64,000 nucleotides of DNA from DASQFQ01 sp963811595 (GCA_963811595.1 CAWERW010000002.1:310001-374000); one strand, 5' to 3'. Counted from the stretch's first letter, positions 27,206 through 35,642 are shown. The notes: a model not told the origin generated them from the letters alone. Program-made: numbers and translations.

Positions 27206-28111
27206 ATGCCACGACCCACCTCATTCGGCAAGGACACCGGGCTCCAGGTCCGGATGACCTTCGTCTTCTTCCTCCTGGGCGCGCTCTACGTGGCGCTCGT
27301 CGTCGCGCTGCTCTCCAGCGGCGTCAACGGCATCACCGTCGCGTTCATCGCCGGCGGCCTCGCGCTGTTCCAGCTCTTCGGCTCCGACAAGCTCGCGCTG
27401 CGCGCGATGGGCGCCCGCGAGGTCACGCCCCAGCAGGCGCCGGAGCTGCACGCGATGATCGACCGGCTGTGCGTGCAGGCCGACCTGCCGAAGCCGAAGG
27501 TGGCGGTCGCCGACACCAAGATGCCGAACGCGTTCGCGCTCGGCCGCTCGCCGAAGTCGGCGACGGTGTGCGCGACCACCGGGATCATGGAGATCCTCTC
27601 CCCCGCCGAGCTCGAGGGCGTGATGGCGCACGAGCTGTCCCACGTCGCCAACCGCGACGTGCTCGTGATGACGCTCGCCGGCTTCTTCGCCACGATCGCG
27701 GCCTACATCGTCCAGTTCGGCTTCCTGTTCGGCGGCGGCGGTGGCGGCTACGGCGACGACGACGACAACCCGAGCTTCCTCGTGCTGTTCCTGGTCTCGC
27801 TCGCCGTCTACGTGATCTCGTTCTTCCTCATGCAGGCGCTCTCGCGCTACCGCGAGTTCGCCGCCGACCGCGGCGCCGCGCTGATCACGGGCCGCCCGAG
27901 CGCGCTCGCCTCCGCCCTGATGCGGATCTCGAGCGGCATGGAGCGGATCCCGCAGCAGGATCTGCGCGCGTCGAGCGAGCTGAGCGCGTTCTACATCTTC
28001 CCGCCCGGCGTCAAGGGCGGGATCTCCGGCCTGTTCGCCACGCACCCGCCGATGGAGAAGCGGATCGAGGCGCTGCAGCGTCTGGAGTCACAGCTGCAGG
28101 GTCGCGCGTAA
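27206..28111 (+). CDS. htpX: HtpX-family M48 membrane metalloprotease
   Basis: 301 residues. Two N-terminal membrane helices (about 17-37, 42-58) and two more after the active site frame a zinc protease domain with HELSH (H142, E143, H146). HtpX degrades damaged membrane proteins. It is followed 12 bases later by pspAB, a pairing known in actinobacterial phage-shock-protein systems. A Gly-rich/Asp-rich loop (residues about 175-190) lies between helices. Confidence 0.93.
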   Translation: MPRPTSFGKDTGLQVRMTFVFFLLGALYVALVVALLSSGVNGITVAFIAGGLALFQLFGSDKLALRAMGAREVTPQQAPELHAMIDRLCVQADLPKPKVAVADTKMPNAFALGRSPKSATVCATTGIMEILSPAELEGVMAHELSHVANRDVLVMTLAGFFATIAAYIVQFGFLFGGGGGGYGDDDDNPSFLVLFLVSLAVYVISFFLMQALSRYREFAADRGAALITGRPSALASALMRISSGMERIPQQDLRASSELSAFYIFPPGVKGGISGLFATHPPMEKRIEALQRLESQLQGRA

Positions 28112-28123
28112 CCTGGGGAGGCC

Positions 28124-28693
28124 ATGGGCTTCCTCGACGTTCTCACCGGCAAGCGCAAGATGAAGGGCCCGGCGCCCGACCGCCTGTTCGCGATGGCGAC
28201 GGCGGGCGTCACGCTCGAGATGGAGATGGGGCTCAAGCCCGCCCGCGCCGCGATCGTCTTCCAGCCGCTCGGCACCGCCGACTTCGACGCGATCGTGGCG
28301 GACATGGAGGAGCTCCTGAAGGGCACGGGCGAGGACCTCGGCACCACGATCGACAAGCAGGACGACAAGTTCGGCTACCGCTGGATGATCCTGACCGACC
28401 CCGACTTCGAGGACCTCGTGGTCGGGGTCAACGGCGTCTCGACCGCGATCCAGGCCGGCGGCTACGGCGAGCGCGTGCTCGCGGCGGTGTTCGCGTTCCG
28501 CGACGCCGAGGACAAGCCGCTCTACTGGATCTACAACTACAAGCGCGGCGCGTTCTACCCGTTCGTCCCGGCGGGCGGCGAGCAGCAGCGCGACTCCGAG
28601 CGCGAGCTGCGCCTGCAGGCGCAGATCGGCGCCGACCTGCCCGTCGAGGCGCAGCTCGAGCGCTGGTTCCCGCTCTGGGACATCCCGATCTGA
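28124..28693 (+). CDS. pspAB: PspA-associated protein PspAB
   Basis: 189 residues beginning MGFLDVLTGK. The sequence matches the PspAB family: ALF/ALFA-like N-terminal segment, GYRWMILTD, AFRDAEDKPLYWIYNYKRG and the C-terminal LERWFPLWDIP. PspAB accompanies PspA and HtpX in actinobacterial envelope-stress systems; its biochemical role is unknown. It is preceded by GGGGAGG at the right spacing and forms an operon with htpX. PspA and PspAA are encoded about 1 kb away on the other strand. Confidence 0.85.
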   Translation: MGFLDVLTGKRKMKGPAPDRLFAMATAGVTLEMEMGLKPARAAIVFQPLGTADFDAIVADMEELLKGTGEDLGTTIDKQDDKFGYRWMILTDPDFEDLVVGVNGVSTAIQAGGYGERVLAAVFAFRDAEDKPLYWIYNYKRGAFYPFVPAGGEQQRDSERELRLQAQIGADLPVEAQLERWFPLWDIPI

Positions 28694-28694
28694 G

Positions 28695-29300
28695 CTAGGC
28701 CACCGCCGCGCCGACCGCCAGCGGGCGGATGAGCGGCACCATCGCGCGGAACGAGCCGCGCTCGACCGCACCGAGCCCGAACGGGCTGCGCGCGAGCATG
28801 TCGAGCGTCGCGCGGTTGCAGTTGCAGCCTTCGGCGAAGGCGCGCCAGGGGGCGTTGAGGCGATCCTGCCAGCGCGCCCAGCGCGGCGACTCGGAGCGGA
28901 TGTGCTCGATGAACAGCAGCCGCCCGCCCGGCTTGAGCACGCGGTGCAACTCGCGCAGCGCGGCCTCCGGGTCCGGCACGGTGCAGAGCACGAGCGTCGA
29001 CACCACGGTGTCGAACGCCCCGTCCTCGAACGGCAGCGCCTCGGCGCCGGCGAGCACGACCGTCGCCGGGCGGAGCGCGGCGACGCGCGCTCGGAGGCGC
29101 TCGGCCATCGCCTCGTCCGGCTCCGTGAGGACGAGGTCCAGCCCGGCGTCGTAGTGGGCGAGGTTCAGCCCGGTGCCGGCGCCGATCTCGAGGACGCGGC
29201 CGCGGGCCTGCGCCACGAGCGCGCGGCGGCGCGCGGCGAGCCCGGCCCGCTCGGCGAGCCAGAAGAACGGGTCATAGAGCGCGGCGGTCAGGCGTGACAT
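28695..29300 (-). CDS. class I SAM-dependent methyltransferase (UbiE/phospholipid-methyltransferase-like)
   Basis: 201 residues. SAM-binding motif LEIGAGTGLNL (about 38-48), TEPDEAM, and VVSTLVLCTVPD, followed by LKPGGRLLFIEH. The pattern resembles small methyltransferases acting on lipids, quinones or thiols. It sits between pspAB and pspAA within the Psp region, converging on pspAB with a one-base gap. A lipid substrate would suit this context but cannot be shown. ATG 29300 is preferred to TTG 29303. Confidence 0.85.
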   Translation of the reverse strand: MSRLTAALYDPFFWLAERAGLAARRRALVAQARGRVLEIGAGTGLNLAHYDAGLDLVLTEPDEAMAERLRARVAALRPATVVLAGAEALPFEDGAFDTVVSTLVLCTVPDPEAALRELHRVLKPGGRLLFIEHIRSESPRWARWQDRLNAPWRAFAEGCNCNRATLDMLARSPFGLGAVERGSFRAMVPLIRPLAVGAAVA

Positions 29301-29336
29301 CAACTGTCAGACGGCCGGCCGCCGCGCCGCATTCCC

Positions 29337-29615
29337 TCAGTCGGGAATCAGACCTTCGCCGGTGAACTCCTCCGACGCCTCGACGAACGAGGTGTCGGGC
29401 GGCGGGAGGATCACGTCGGACTCCTCGAGCTCGTCGTCGCCGAGCGGGGTGCCCTCGGCGCGCACGAACGCGAGCAGCGTCTCGAAGTGCTCGTGGAACG
29501 TGTCCTCGTCCCCCGCGTCGACCGCCTCGACGACGCTGTTGTCGAGCTCGTTGAGGCGGTCGGTCTGGTCGTCGGGGAAGCGGTACTGGCCCTCGGTCGC
29601 GATCCGGACGATCAC
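29337..29615 (-). CDS. pspAA: PspA-associated protein PspAA
   Basis: 92 residues beginning (V)IVRIATEGQYR, then ETLLAFVRAEGTPL, with an acidic C-terminus; this matches the PspAA family that follows PspA in Actinobacteria and Archaea. Presumed regulator or partner of PspA at the membrane. The GTG at 29615 overlaps the pspA stop as GTGA, giving translational coupling and a fixed ratio of the two proteins. Confidence 0.87.
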   Translation of the reverse strand: MIVRIATEGQYRFPDDQTDRLNELDNSVVEAVDAGDEDTFHEHFETLLAFVRAEGTPLGDDELEESDVILPPPDTSFVEASEEFTGEGLIPD

Positions 29616-30391
29616 GCCTGGCCCTCCTGCCGCTGCTCCTGCTGCTCGCCCTGCTCGAGGGCGGGGGCCTCGGTGGTGTCGCCCTGGCCCAGCTCGGCCT
29701 TCATCTTCGCGAGGTCGTCGTCGACCTGGGTCTGCGAGGTCAGCTCGTGGAGCTGGCGGTCGATGTCGTCCTGACCGGAGCCGAGCGCGAGGTTGTCGTC
29801 GAAGGCCCCTGCGGCCTCGAGCTCCTCCATCGCGCCGGCGCGGGCGCGCATGTTCTCGGTCTTGTCGACCGCGCGCTGCATCGCCAGCCCGACGTCGGCC
29901 ATCTCCTCGCCCACGCCGGTGGCGGCCTCGGAGATCTTCACGGAGGCCTCGGCGGCCGAGTACTGCGCCTTGATGACCTCCTTCTTCGTGCGGAACTGGT
30001 CGATCTTCGTCCGCAGCTGCTGCTCCTTCTGGATCAGCGTCTGCTGCTGCTGCTCGAGCTCGGCGACCTGCTGGTCGAGCGACTGCAGCTCGCCCTGGGC
30101 GAACTGCTTGCGCTCGAGCGCGGTGCGCGCGAGGTCCTCCTTGCCCGCCGACAGCGCCTGGCGCGCCTGCGTGTCGAGCTTGACGACCTGCTGCTCGAGC
30201 TTGTTCTGCTGGAGCTGCAGGCGCTTCTTGGACGTCACCACGTCGGCGATGCCCTTCTTGACGTTCTGGAGCAGCTCCATCTGGCGCTGGTAGGAGTACT
30301 CGAGCGTCTCGCCCGGATCCTCGGCCTTGTCGAGCAGCTTGTTGATCTTCGCCTTGATGACGGTGGACATGCGTCCGCCCATGCCGGCCAC
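29612..30391 (-). CDS. pspA: PspA/IM30 family membrane-stress protein
   Basis: 259 residues, nearly all alpha-helical coiled coil (about 10-220), as in ESCRT-III-like PspA/Vipp1 proteins that stabilise damaged membranes. Conserved start STVIKAKINKLLDKAEDP and the LEYSYQRQMELLQNVKKG segment are diagnostic. The C-terminal 30 residues are a Gln/Glu-rich tail. GTG 30391 has AGGAG seven bases upstream; the internal ATG at 30370 would be an alternative start. Confidence 0.93.
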   Translation of the reverse strand: MAGMGGRMSTVIKAKINKLLDKAEDPGETLEYSYQRQMELLQNVKKGIADVVTSKKRLQLQQNKLEQQVVKLDTQARQALSAGKEDLARTALERKQFAQGELQSLDQQVAELEQQQQTLIQKEQQLRTKIDQFRTKKEVIKAQYSAAEASVKISEAATGVGEEMADVGLAMQRAVDKTENMRARAGAMEELEAAGAFDDNLALGSGQDDIDRQLHELTSQTQVDDDLAKMKAELGQGDTTEAPALEQGEQQEQRQEGQA

Positions 30392-30434
30392 AGGTGGTCT
30401 CCTCTGAAAGTCGTGATCCTCGGTGCCGCAAGGG

Positions 30435-30440
30435 TATACC
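30435..30440 (+). promoter_or_regulatory. -10 box of the thioesterase gene
   Basis: TATACC sits seven bases before the GTG at 30448, with no Shine-Dalgarno sequence in between. This predicts a leaderless mRNA. It lies in the 56-base divergent gap shared with pspA. Confidence 0.45.
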
Positions 30441-30447
30441 CCGGCTC

Positions 30448-30921
30448 GTGGAGCCTCGGCCCGTCGCGCATTCGCTCTCCGTGCTCGTGCACTGGCTCGG
30501 GCCCACGGACCTCAACTCCGCGGGCTTCGTCCACGGTGGCGTCGTCATGAAGCTGTGCGACCAGGTGGCGGGGCTGGCCGGCGTGCGCCACTCCGGCGGC
30601 CGCGTGGTCACGGCGGCGATGGACCGCATGACGTTCAAGGAGCCGATCGAGATCGGCGAGCTGCTGACGCTGCGCGCCTCCGTCAACGCGGTCTGGCGGA
30701 CCTCGATGGAGGTCGGCGTGCGGGTGGAGGCGGAGCGGCCCGCGGTCGGGACCGTGCGCCACACCAACACCGCCTACCTGACCATGGTCGCCGTCGACGA
30801 GGCAGGCCGGCCCCGCACCGTCCCGCCGCTGCTGATCACGGGCGAGGACGAGCAGCGCCGGGAGCGGGCGGCGCAGGCGCGCCGCCGCAACCGGCTCTCG
30901 GACACCCCTGCCCGAAGTTAG
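30448..30921 (+). CDS. acyl-CoA thioesterase (hotdog fold)
   Basis: 157 residues with the BFIT/BACH-type hotdog signature: GFVHGGVVMKLCDQVAG (about 32-48) and ITAAMDRMTF-like strand, then EVGVRVEAE and HTNTAYLTMVAVD. It hydrolyses acyl-CoA to free acid and CoA in the cytoplasm. GTG 30448 was chosen from the -10/start spacing and because the conserved fold begins soon after. It overlaps the convergent NlpC/P60 gene by 4 bases. Confidence 0.88.
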   Translation: MEPRPVAHSLSVLVHWLGPTDLNSAGFVHGGVVMKLCDQVAGLAGVRHSGGRVVTAAMDRMTFKEPIEIGELLTLRASVNAVWRTSMEVGVRVEAERPAVGTVRHTNTAYLTMVAVDEAGRPRTVPPLLITGEDEQRRERAAQARRRNRLSDTPARS

Positions 30922-31520
30922 AAGCCGCGCGGGTGGCGGATGGTGTAGCCGCGGGACGGACGGCCGGTCGCGCGCCAGCGCGGGCCCTTGCCGCCGCCGG
31001 CGCCCGCGGCGCTCGTGTCGAGGCGCAGGCCGGCGATCACGACGTAGGCGTGGCCGGGGTTCGTGTAGACCGTGATCCACGCGCCCGGGCCCTTCTGGCC
31101 GTAGCGCATGAAGCCGGACGAGTCGCGCGGGCGCTTGAGCAGCCCGGCGGCGTTGAGCGCGAACGACACGGTGCCGGAGCAGTCGTAGCCGCGGCGGGAG
31201 ATGAAGGAGGCGTGCCCGCCGCCGTAGCGGTAGGGCAGATGCTGGATCGTGTTCGCGGCCCACACGGCGTTCTGCACCTGCGGCGGCGCGTCGGCCGGCG
31301 CGGCGGCGGACCCGTCGGGCAGCAGGACGGCCTGCGTGCCCGGCACGAGCGGCTTCGGCTGCCCCAGCGGGACCGTGCTCGGGTCCGGCGGCGGAGGCGG
31401 CGGAGGCGTGTAGCTGGCGCCTCCGGTCGGCGCGTCAGCGAACGCACCCATCGGGGCGGCGCAGCACAGCATCAATGTGAAAACGACAAGGCGAAAGCCC
31501 CGTACGGCAGTCCGAACCAT
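30918..31520 (-). CDS. NlpC/P60-family peptidoglycan hydrolase
   Basis: 200 residues. A signal peptide (about 1-29) is followed by a Pro-rich linker with seven consecutive prolines near 39-45, then an NlpC/P60-like domain with YRYGGGH, catalytic Cys114 (GYDCSG) and His157 (GHAYVV). It should cleave peptide stems in the cell wall. The leader carries a c-di-AMP riboswitch ending only about 16 bases before the ATG. Confidence 0.9.
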   Translation of the reverse strand: MVRTAVRGFRLVVFTLMLCCAAPMGAFADAPTGGASYTPPPPPPPDPSTVPLGQPKPLVPGTQAVLLPDGSAAAPADAPPQVQNAVWAANTIQHLPYRYGGGHASFISRRGYDCSGTVSFALNAAGLLKRPRDSSGFMRYGQKGPGAWITVYTNPGHAYVVIAGLRLDTSAAGAGGGKGPRWRATGRPSRGYTIRHPRGF

Positions 31521-31536
31521 GCACTTCTCTTTCGTC

Positions 31537-31665
31537 GGCCTACGGGGTTAGCTGACGGGCTGGCGCTGAAAGAGCTCGCGCCTCACGTCGCTCAAGACGT
31601 GACTCGCCCCACACAACTGGGTCCCCCGCTCCCCGGCATGACCCGGGGACTCGGCGTTGCTGGCG
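31537..31665 (-). promoter_or_regulatory. c-di-AMP riboswitch (ydaO/yuaA class) upstream of NlpC/P60
   Basis: Minus-strand reading shows GCCGAGTCC, GGGGAGCGGGGGACCCA, GGGGCGAGTC, a GACGT/ACGTC hairpin region and the terminal signature CCCGTCAGCTAACCCCGTAG. It shares these blocks with the element at 25491-25614 while the variable stems differ, as expected for two RNAs of one class. Its 3' end is about 16 bases from the ATG, with AAAGAGAAG between, so control of ribosome access is likely. Confidence 0.92.
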
Positions 31666-31671
31666 CGGCAC

Positions 31672-31700
31672 TGTATACCCCGGTGCCGCGTTATGTCCAA
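31672..31700 (-). promoter_or_regulatory. promoter of the riboswitch-NlpC/P60 transcript (TTGGAC-N17-TATACA)
   Basis: On the minus strand -35 TTGGAC (31700-31695) and -10 TATACA (31677-31672) are 17 bases apart, near the housekeeping-sigma consensus. The predicted start near 31665 coincides with the 5' edge of the riboswitch. This is the clearest two-box promoter in the window. Confidence 0.7.
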
Positions 31701-31795
31701 CCGGACATCGTCGGGTTTCGCGTTCCGCTTGAGCAAGTTCTGCCGTGGCGGCGAATGAAGTCCCATCGCGGACGCCGACTTGGACAACGGCTAGC

Positions 31796-32980
31796 GTGTC
31801 CACGGTCGTGTCCGCCCGACCACTCCTGCTGCTGCTCGTCCTGCTCGCCCTCGCCGCCGGCTGCGGCGGTGGCGGCGACGACGGCGGCGACGACGGGCGG
31901 ACTCCGGTCGTCGGCCAGGGCAGCGACGACGAGGAGGCGGCGTCCGGTCTCGGGTTCCCCGGTTTCGCCACGAAGAACACCACGCGCGTGGGCGGGTCCG
32001 ATCCCGTCGCCAACGCCGCGGGCGTCGCGCAGGCGATCTACCCCGCGCGCTCGCGCGACACCCGGCCCGCCGCCGTGACGCTGGTCGACGGCAAGGACTG
32101 GCGCGCGGCGATCTCGGCCGCCCAGCTGATGAGCCGGCCGCTGCGCTCGCCGCTGCTGCTCTCCGACGGGGACGAGCTGCCCGAGGCGACCCAGTCGGCC
32201 CTCGACGAGCTCGGCCCGACCGGCGCCGAGAAGGCCGGGAACGCCCAGGTCATCCGCATCGGCGAGACCGCGAAGCCCGAGGACCTGCGCGCCTCCGACG
32301 TCGAGGGCGAGAGCGCCCCCGAGCTCGCGCGCGCGATCGACCGCCTCCACACCGCGGCCGCAGGCGAGCCGAGCGAAGCCGTGGTGATCGCGCCGGCGGA
32401 CGCGCCCGAGTTCGCGATGCCCGCCGCGGCGTGGGCGGCGAAGGAGGGCGACCCGGTGCTGTGGTCGGCCAAGGACTCGCTGCCCGCCGCCACCCGCGCC
32501 GCGATCACCGCCCACCGGCGCCCGCGCATCTACGTCCTGGGCCCCGAGTCGGTGATCTCCAAGCGGGTCTTCGACCAGCTCAGCGACCTGGGGACGACGC
32601 GGCGCATCTCCGGGCCGGAGCCGGTTGCCAACTCGGTGGCGTTCGCGCGCTTCAGCGACGGGCGCTTCGGCTGGAACGCCGTCGATCCCGGCCACGGGCT
32701 CGTCTTCACGAGCACCGCGACCCCCGCCGACGCGGCCGCCGCCGCCCCGCTCTCCGGCGCCGGCAGCTACGGGCCGCTGCTGCTGGTGACCGAGCCGAAC
32801 GTGCTGCCGCGCCCGCTCCAGGACTACCTGCTCGACATCCAGCCGGGCTACGACGAGGACCCCGTGCGCGGCGTCTACAACCACGGCTGGATCGTGGGCG
32901 ACGAGGAGGCGATCTCCGTCGACGTCCAGTCGCGCATCGACGCGCTGCTCGAGATCCAGCCCGTGCAGCCGGACGCCTAA
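31796..32980 (+). CDS. lipoprotein with cell-wall-binding-repeat-2-like region
   Basis: 394 residues. Signal peptide with lipobox LAAGC (Cys about 22), then an Asp/Gly-rich tether and a repeat-containing domain with TRVGGSDPVANAAGVAQ, LSDGDELPEATQSALDEL, IGETAKPE and ISGPEPVANSVAFARF. These resemble the CW_binding_2 repeats of surface proteins. It probably sits on the membrane facing the wall. Divergent from the NlpC/P60 transcription unit. The GTG start at 31796 places the signal peptide at the N-terminus. Confidence 0.8.
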   Translation: MSTVVSARPLLLLLVLLALAAGCGGGGDDGGDDGRTPVVGQGSDDEEAASGLGFPGFATKNTTRVGGSDPVANAAGVAQAIYPARSRDTRPAAVTLVDGKDWRAAISAAQLMSRPLRSPLLLSDGDELPEATQSALDELGPTGAEKAGNAQVIRIGETAKPEDLRASDVEGESAPELARAIDRLHTAAAGEPSEAVVIAPADAPEFAMPAAAWAAKEGDPVLWSAKDSLPAATRAAITAHRRPRIYVLGPESVISKRVFDQLSDLGTTRRISGPEPVANSVAFARFSDGRFGWNAVDPGHGLVFTSTATPADAAAAAPLSGAGSYGPLLLVTEPNVLPRPLQDYLLDIQPGYDEDPVRGVYNHGWIVGDEEAISVDVQSRIDALLEIQPVQPDA

Positions 32981-32989
32981 GATCCCGCC

Positions 32990-33301
32990 ATGGCCGAAGC
33001 CGAGCAGCCCGAGCGCCTCGCCCCCGACCGCCAGGTCACCGTCGACGACGTGCGCCAGCTCATGGGCGCCTCGACCCCCCACTTCGCGCTGCAGCTGCGC
33101 AACCGCATCCGCACGCTGATCCGCGGCCTGCCGGGCGAGGACCCCGCGCGGCTGCTCGGCGAGCAGGAGATCGCGCGGCTCGAGCGCCTCGGCTTCACGG
33201 GCGAGACGCGCGGCGAGCCCGAGCAGCAGGGCCAGCGCGCGCTGGCGTCGCTCGGCGAGCACGAGCAGCCGAAGTACGTCGAAGGCCCCACCACCGGGTG
33301 A
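32990..33301 (+). CDS. small protein of unknown function
   Basis: 103 residues, soluble, charged, rich in Glu, Gln and Arg, starting MAEAEQPERLAPDRQ, with a helical middle (LQLRNRIRTLIRGLP). No family recognised. A -10-like TAAGAT overlaps the stop of the upstream gene and lies six bases before the ATG, suggesting its own leaderless transcript. Its stop overlaps the next gene's GTG start (GTGA), so it is coupled to the methyltransferase. Confidence 0.7.
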   Translation: MAEAEQPERLAPDRQVTVDDVRQLMGASTPHFALQLRNRIRTLIRGLPGEDPARLLGEQEIARLERLGFTGETRGEPEQQGQRALASLGEHEQPKYVEGPTTG

Positions 33302-34077
33302 CGATCTCCGCCGGCCTCGAGCGCGCGATCGGCCTGCTCGATCCGGCCCGTCGCCCGCGAAGCGCGGCAGTCCCGGACGGCTACCTCGACCTGCTCGGCG
33401 GCGCCGGCCGGCGCGGCGGGAGCCCCGCCCAGCGGCTGATGCTCACGCGCGGGCTGCCGGTCGTCTACGAGCGCTGGTGGCGCCCCGCGTGGGGCCGCGT
33501 GCTGATGGGGCCGCTGGGGCCGGGGACGGCCGGCGAGCGCCGGATCGCGCACGAGCTGCTCGAGCTCGGGCCCGGCGACACGGTGCTCGACATCGCGTGC
33601 GGGCCGGGCAACTTCGTGCGCGAGTTCGCCGAGACCGTGGGGCGGCGCGGGCTGGTGGTCGGCCTCGACGCCTCCCAGACGATGCTCGCCCGCGCGGTCC
33701 TCGACACGCCCGACGCGGTCAACGTCGGCTACGTGCGCGGCGACGCGATCCGGCTGCCGTTCCGTGACGGCTCGTTCGACGCGATCTGCTGCTTCGCCGC
33801 GCTGCACCTGTTCGACGAGCCGCTGGCGGCGCTCGACGCGATGGCGCGCGTGCTCGCCCCGGGCGGGCGTGTCGCGATCCTCACCAGCGCCCGCGCGCCG
33901 CTGACGCCCGCGCCGGTGGGGGCGCTCGTCGGCGCCGCGACCGGTCTGCGCGTGTTCGGCCGCGACGAGATCACGAGCGCGCTCGAGGAGCGCGGGTTCG
34001 TGGACGTGAAGCGCCGGATCTCGGGGCTCGCGCAGTTCGTCGGCGGGCGCAGAGGGGGCGACCGGCCCGCCGCATAG
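33298..34077 (+). CDS. class I SAM-dependent methyltransferase
   Basis: 259 residues. An N-terminal extension of about 85 residues with LPVVYERWWRPAWGR precedes the methyltransferase core: LDIACGPGNFVREFAE (motif I, about 98-113), GLDASQTML, RGDAIRLPFRDGSFDAI, and VLAPGGRVAILTS. It resembles UbiE/COQ5-like enzymes. Substrate unknown. The GTG start overlaps the upstream stop as GTGA. Confidence 0.85.
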   Translation: MTISAGLERAIGLLDPARRPRSAAVPDGYLDLLGGAGRRGGSPAQRLMLTRGLPVVYERWWRPAWGRVLMGPLGPGTAGERRIAHELLELGPGDTVLDIACGPGNFVREFAETVGRRGLVVGLDASQTMLARAVLDTPDAVNVGYVRGDAIRLPFRDGSFDAICCFAALHLFDEPLAALDAMARVLAPGGRVAILTSARAPLTPAPVGALVGAATGLRVFGRDEITSALEERGFVDVKRRISGLAQFVGGRRGGDRPAA

Positions 34078-34089
34078 CCTCTCCGGGTC

Positions 34090-35409
34090 GTGGAGCACCC
34101 CACCGAGCGACCCGACGGCATCCCCGGCAGCCGCCTGTCCGGGCCCTGGCCGGTGGGCGACTACGCCGCGGCGCTGCGCGACCGGCTGCGCGGCTTCAAG
34201 CGCGTGCAGGTGTTCGGCGAGATGTTCGGGCTCAAGGCCGGCCGGGCGAAGGTGTGGTTCGAGCTGCGCGACAGCACGGGCGCGCTGCCGTGCTCGATGT
34301 GGCGCAAGGACTGGGACGCGCTCGGGCTCGAGTCGCTCGGCGACGGCTCGGTGGTGGTCGCGGCGGGCGGCTGCGACTTCTATCCCGGCTCGCGCGCCTC
34401 GTCGCCGTCGTTCTCCTTCGCGGTCACGAAGCTGCGAGTGGCCGGCGAGGGCGACCTGCTCGCCCAGGTCGAGCGGCTGCGCAAGGAGCTCGCGGCCGAG
34501 GGTCTGTTCGAGCCGCAGAAGCGGCTGCCGCGGCCGTCGCTGCCGCGCTGCATCGGCGTCGTGTCGGGCGAGGGCGGCAAGGCGCGCGACGACGTGCTCG
34601 CGGGGTTGCAGCGCCGCGGCTGGGCGGGGCGGATCGTGTGGGCGTTCGCGCCCGTGCAGGACCGCCACGCGGCGCCCGCGATCACGCGCGCGCTCCAGGA
34701 CCTGGCGGCCTGCGAGGAGGTCGAGGTGATCGTCGTCGCGCGCGGCGGCGGCTCGCTCGCCGACCTGTTCGCGTTCTGCGACGAGACGCTGTGCCGCACG
34801 GTCGCGCTGCTGCGCGTGCCCGTGATCTCGAGCGTCGGCCACCACACCGACCGCACGCTGATCGACGACGTCGCCGCCGTCGCGTGCTCGACGCCCACGC
34901 ACGCCGCCGAGGCCGCCGTTCCGGTCAACTGCGCGGAGGCGCGGGCGGCGCTGCACGGGCTGGCGGCGCGGCTCGAGCACCGCTCGCGGCTCGCGATCGT
35001 CGAGCGCGCCCGCGTGCTGGCCCGGCTGTCGCGCGCGCCCTCCGACCACGTCGCCCGCCACCGGGCGCGGCTGCACCAGCACGCCCGCGAGCTGCGCGCG
35101 TCCGGCCGCCGCGGGCTCGCCACGGCCACGCGCCACACGTCGACCACCGCGCTCGTGCTCGAGCGCAAGACGCGCGCCGCCGCGGGCGCGGAGCGCGTGC
35201 AGCGCGGCCGCGACCTCGAGCGGCTCGCGCTCGCGCTCGCCGCCCACGAGCCGCAGCGCGCGCTCGAGCGCGGCTACGCGCTCGTCGAGGCTCCGTCCGG
35301 CGAGCCGGTCACGTCGGCGGCCGCGGCGCGCGAGCACGCGGAGCTCACGTTGCGCCTGCAGGACGGCACCGTGTCCGTCCGCCCCCAGCCCTACGGTGGA
35401 GAGTCATGA
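34090..35409 (+). CDS. xseA: exodeoxyribonuclease VII large subunit
   Basis: 439 residues; with XseB it degrades single-stranded DNA in repair. An OB-fold N-terminus (VFGEMFGLKAGRAKVWFELRD, split by a short loop) is followed by the catalytic domain with GVVSGEGGKARDD, VIVVARGGGSLADL and SSVGHHTDRTLID, then helical repeats (about 270-400) that bind XseB. The GTG at 34090 is nine bases after TAGCCT, a probable -10 box overlapping the preceding gene's end. Confidence 0.94.
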   Translation: MEHPTERPDGIPGSRLSGPWPVGDYAAALRDRLRGFKRVQVFGEMFGLKAGRAKVWFELRDSTGALPCSMWRKDWDALGLESLGDGSVVVAAGGCDFYPGSRASSPSFSFAVTKLRVAGEGDLLAQVERLRKELAAEGLFEPQKRLPRPSLPRCIGVVSGEGGKARDDVLAGLQRRGWAGRIVWAFAPVQDRHAAPAITRALQDLAACEEVEVIVVARGGGSLADLFAFCDETLCRTVALLRVPVISSVGHHTDRTLIDDVAAVACSTPTHAAEAAVPVNCAEARAALHGLAARLEHRSRLAIVERARVLARLSRAPSDHVARHRARLHQHARELRASGRRGLATATRHTSTTALVLERKTRAAAGAERVQRGRDLERLALALAAHEPQRALERGYALVEAPSGEPVTSAAAAREHAELTLRLQDGTVSVRPQPYGGES

Positions 35410-35642
35410 GCGATACGACCTACGAGACCGCCTGCACCCGCATCGAGGAGGTCATCCGCCGCCTCGACTCCGGCGAGGCCGGGCTGCGCGAGACGCTCGA
35501 GCTCTGCCAGGAGGGCCGGCGCCTCGTCGAGTTCTGCGCGACCGAGCTCGACGCCGTCGCCCAGGGCCTCGAGGAGCTCCGCCTCGACGAGCTCGTCACC
35601 CGCCTCGAGGCCGGTTCCCGCCCGGCCGCGCAAGCGGCCTGA
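35406..35642 (+). CDS. xseB: exodeoxyribonuclease VII small subunit
   Basis: 78 residues, two long helices typical of XseB: YETACTRIEEVIRRLDSGEAGL then LELCQEGRRLVEFCATELD. It binds the C-terminal helices of XseA. ATG 35406 overlaps the xseA stop as ATGA. Its own stop overlaps the next gene at CTGA. Confidence 0.93.
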   Translation: MSDTTYETACTRIEEVIRRLDSGEAGLRETLELCQEGRRLVEFCATELDAVAQGLEELRLDELVTRLEAGSRPAAQAA

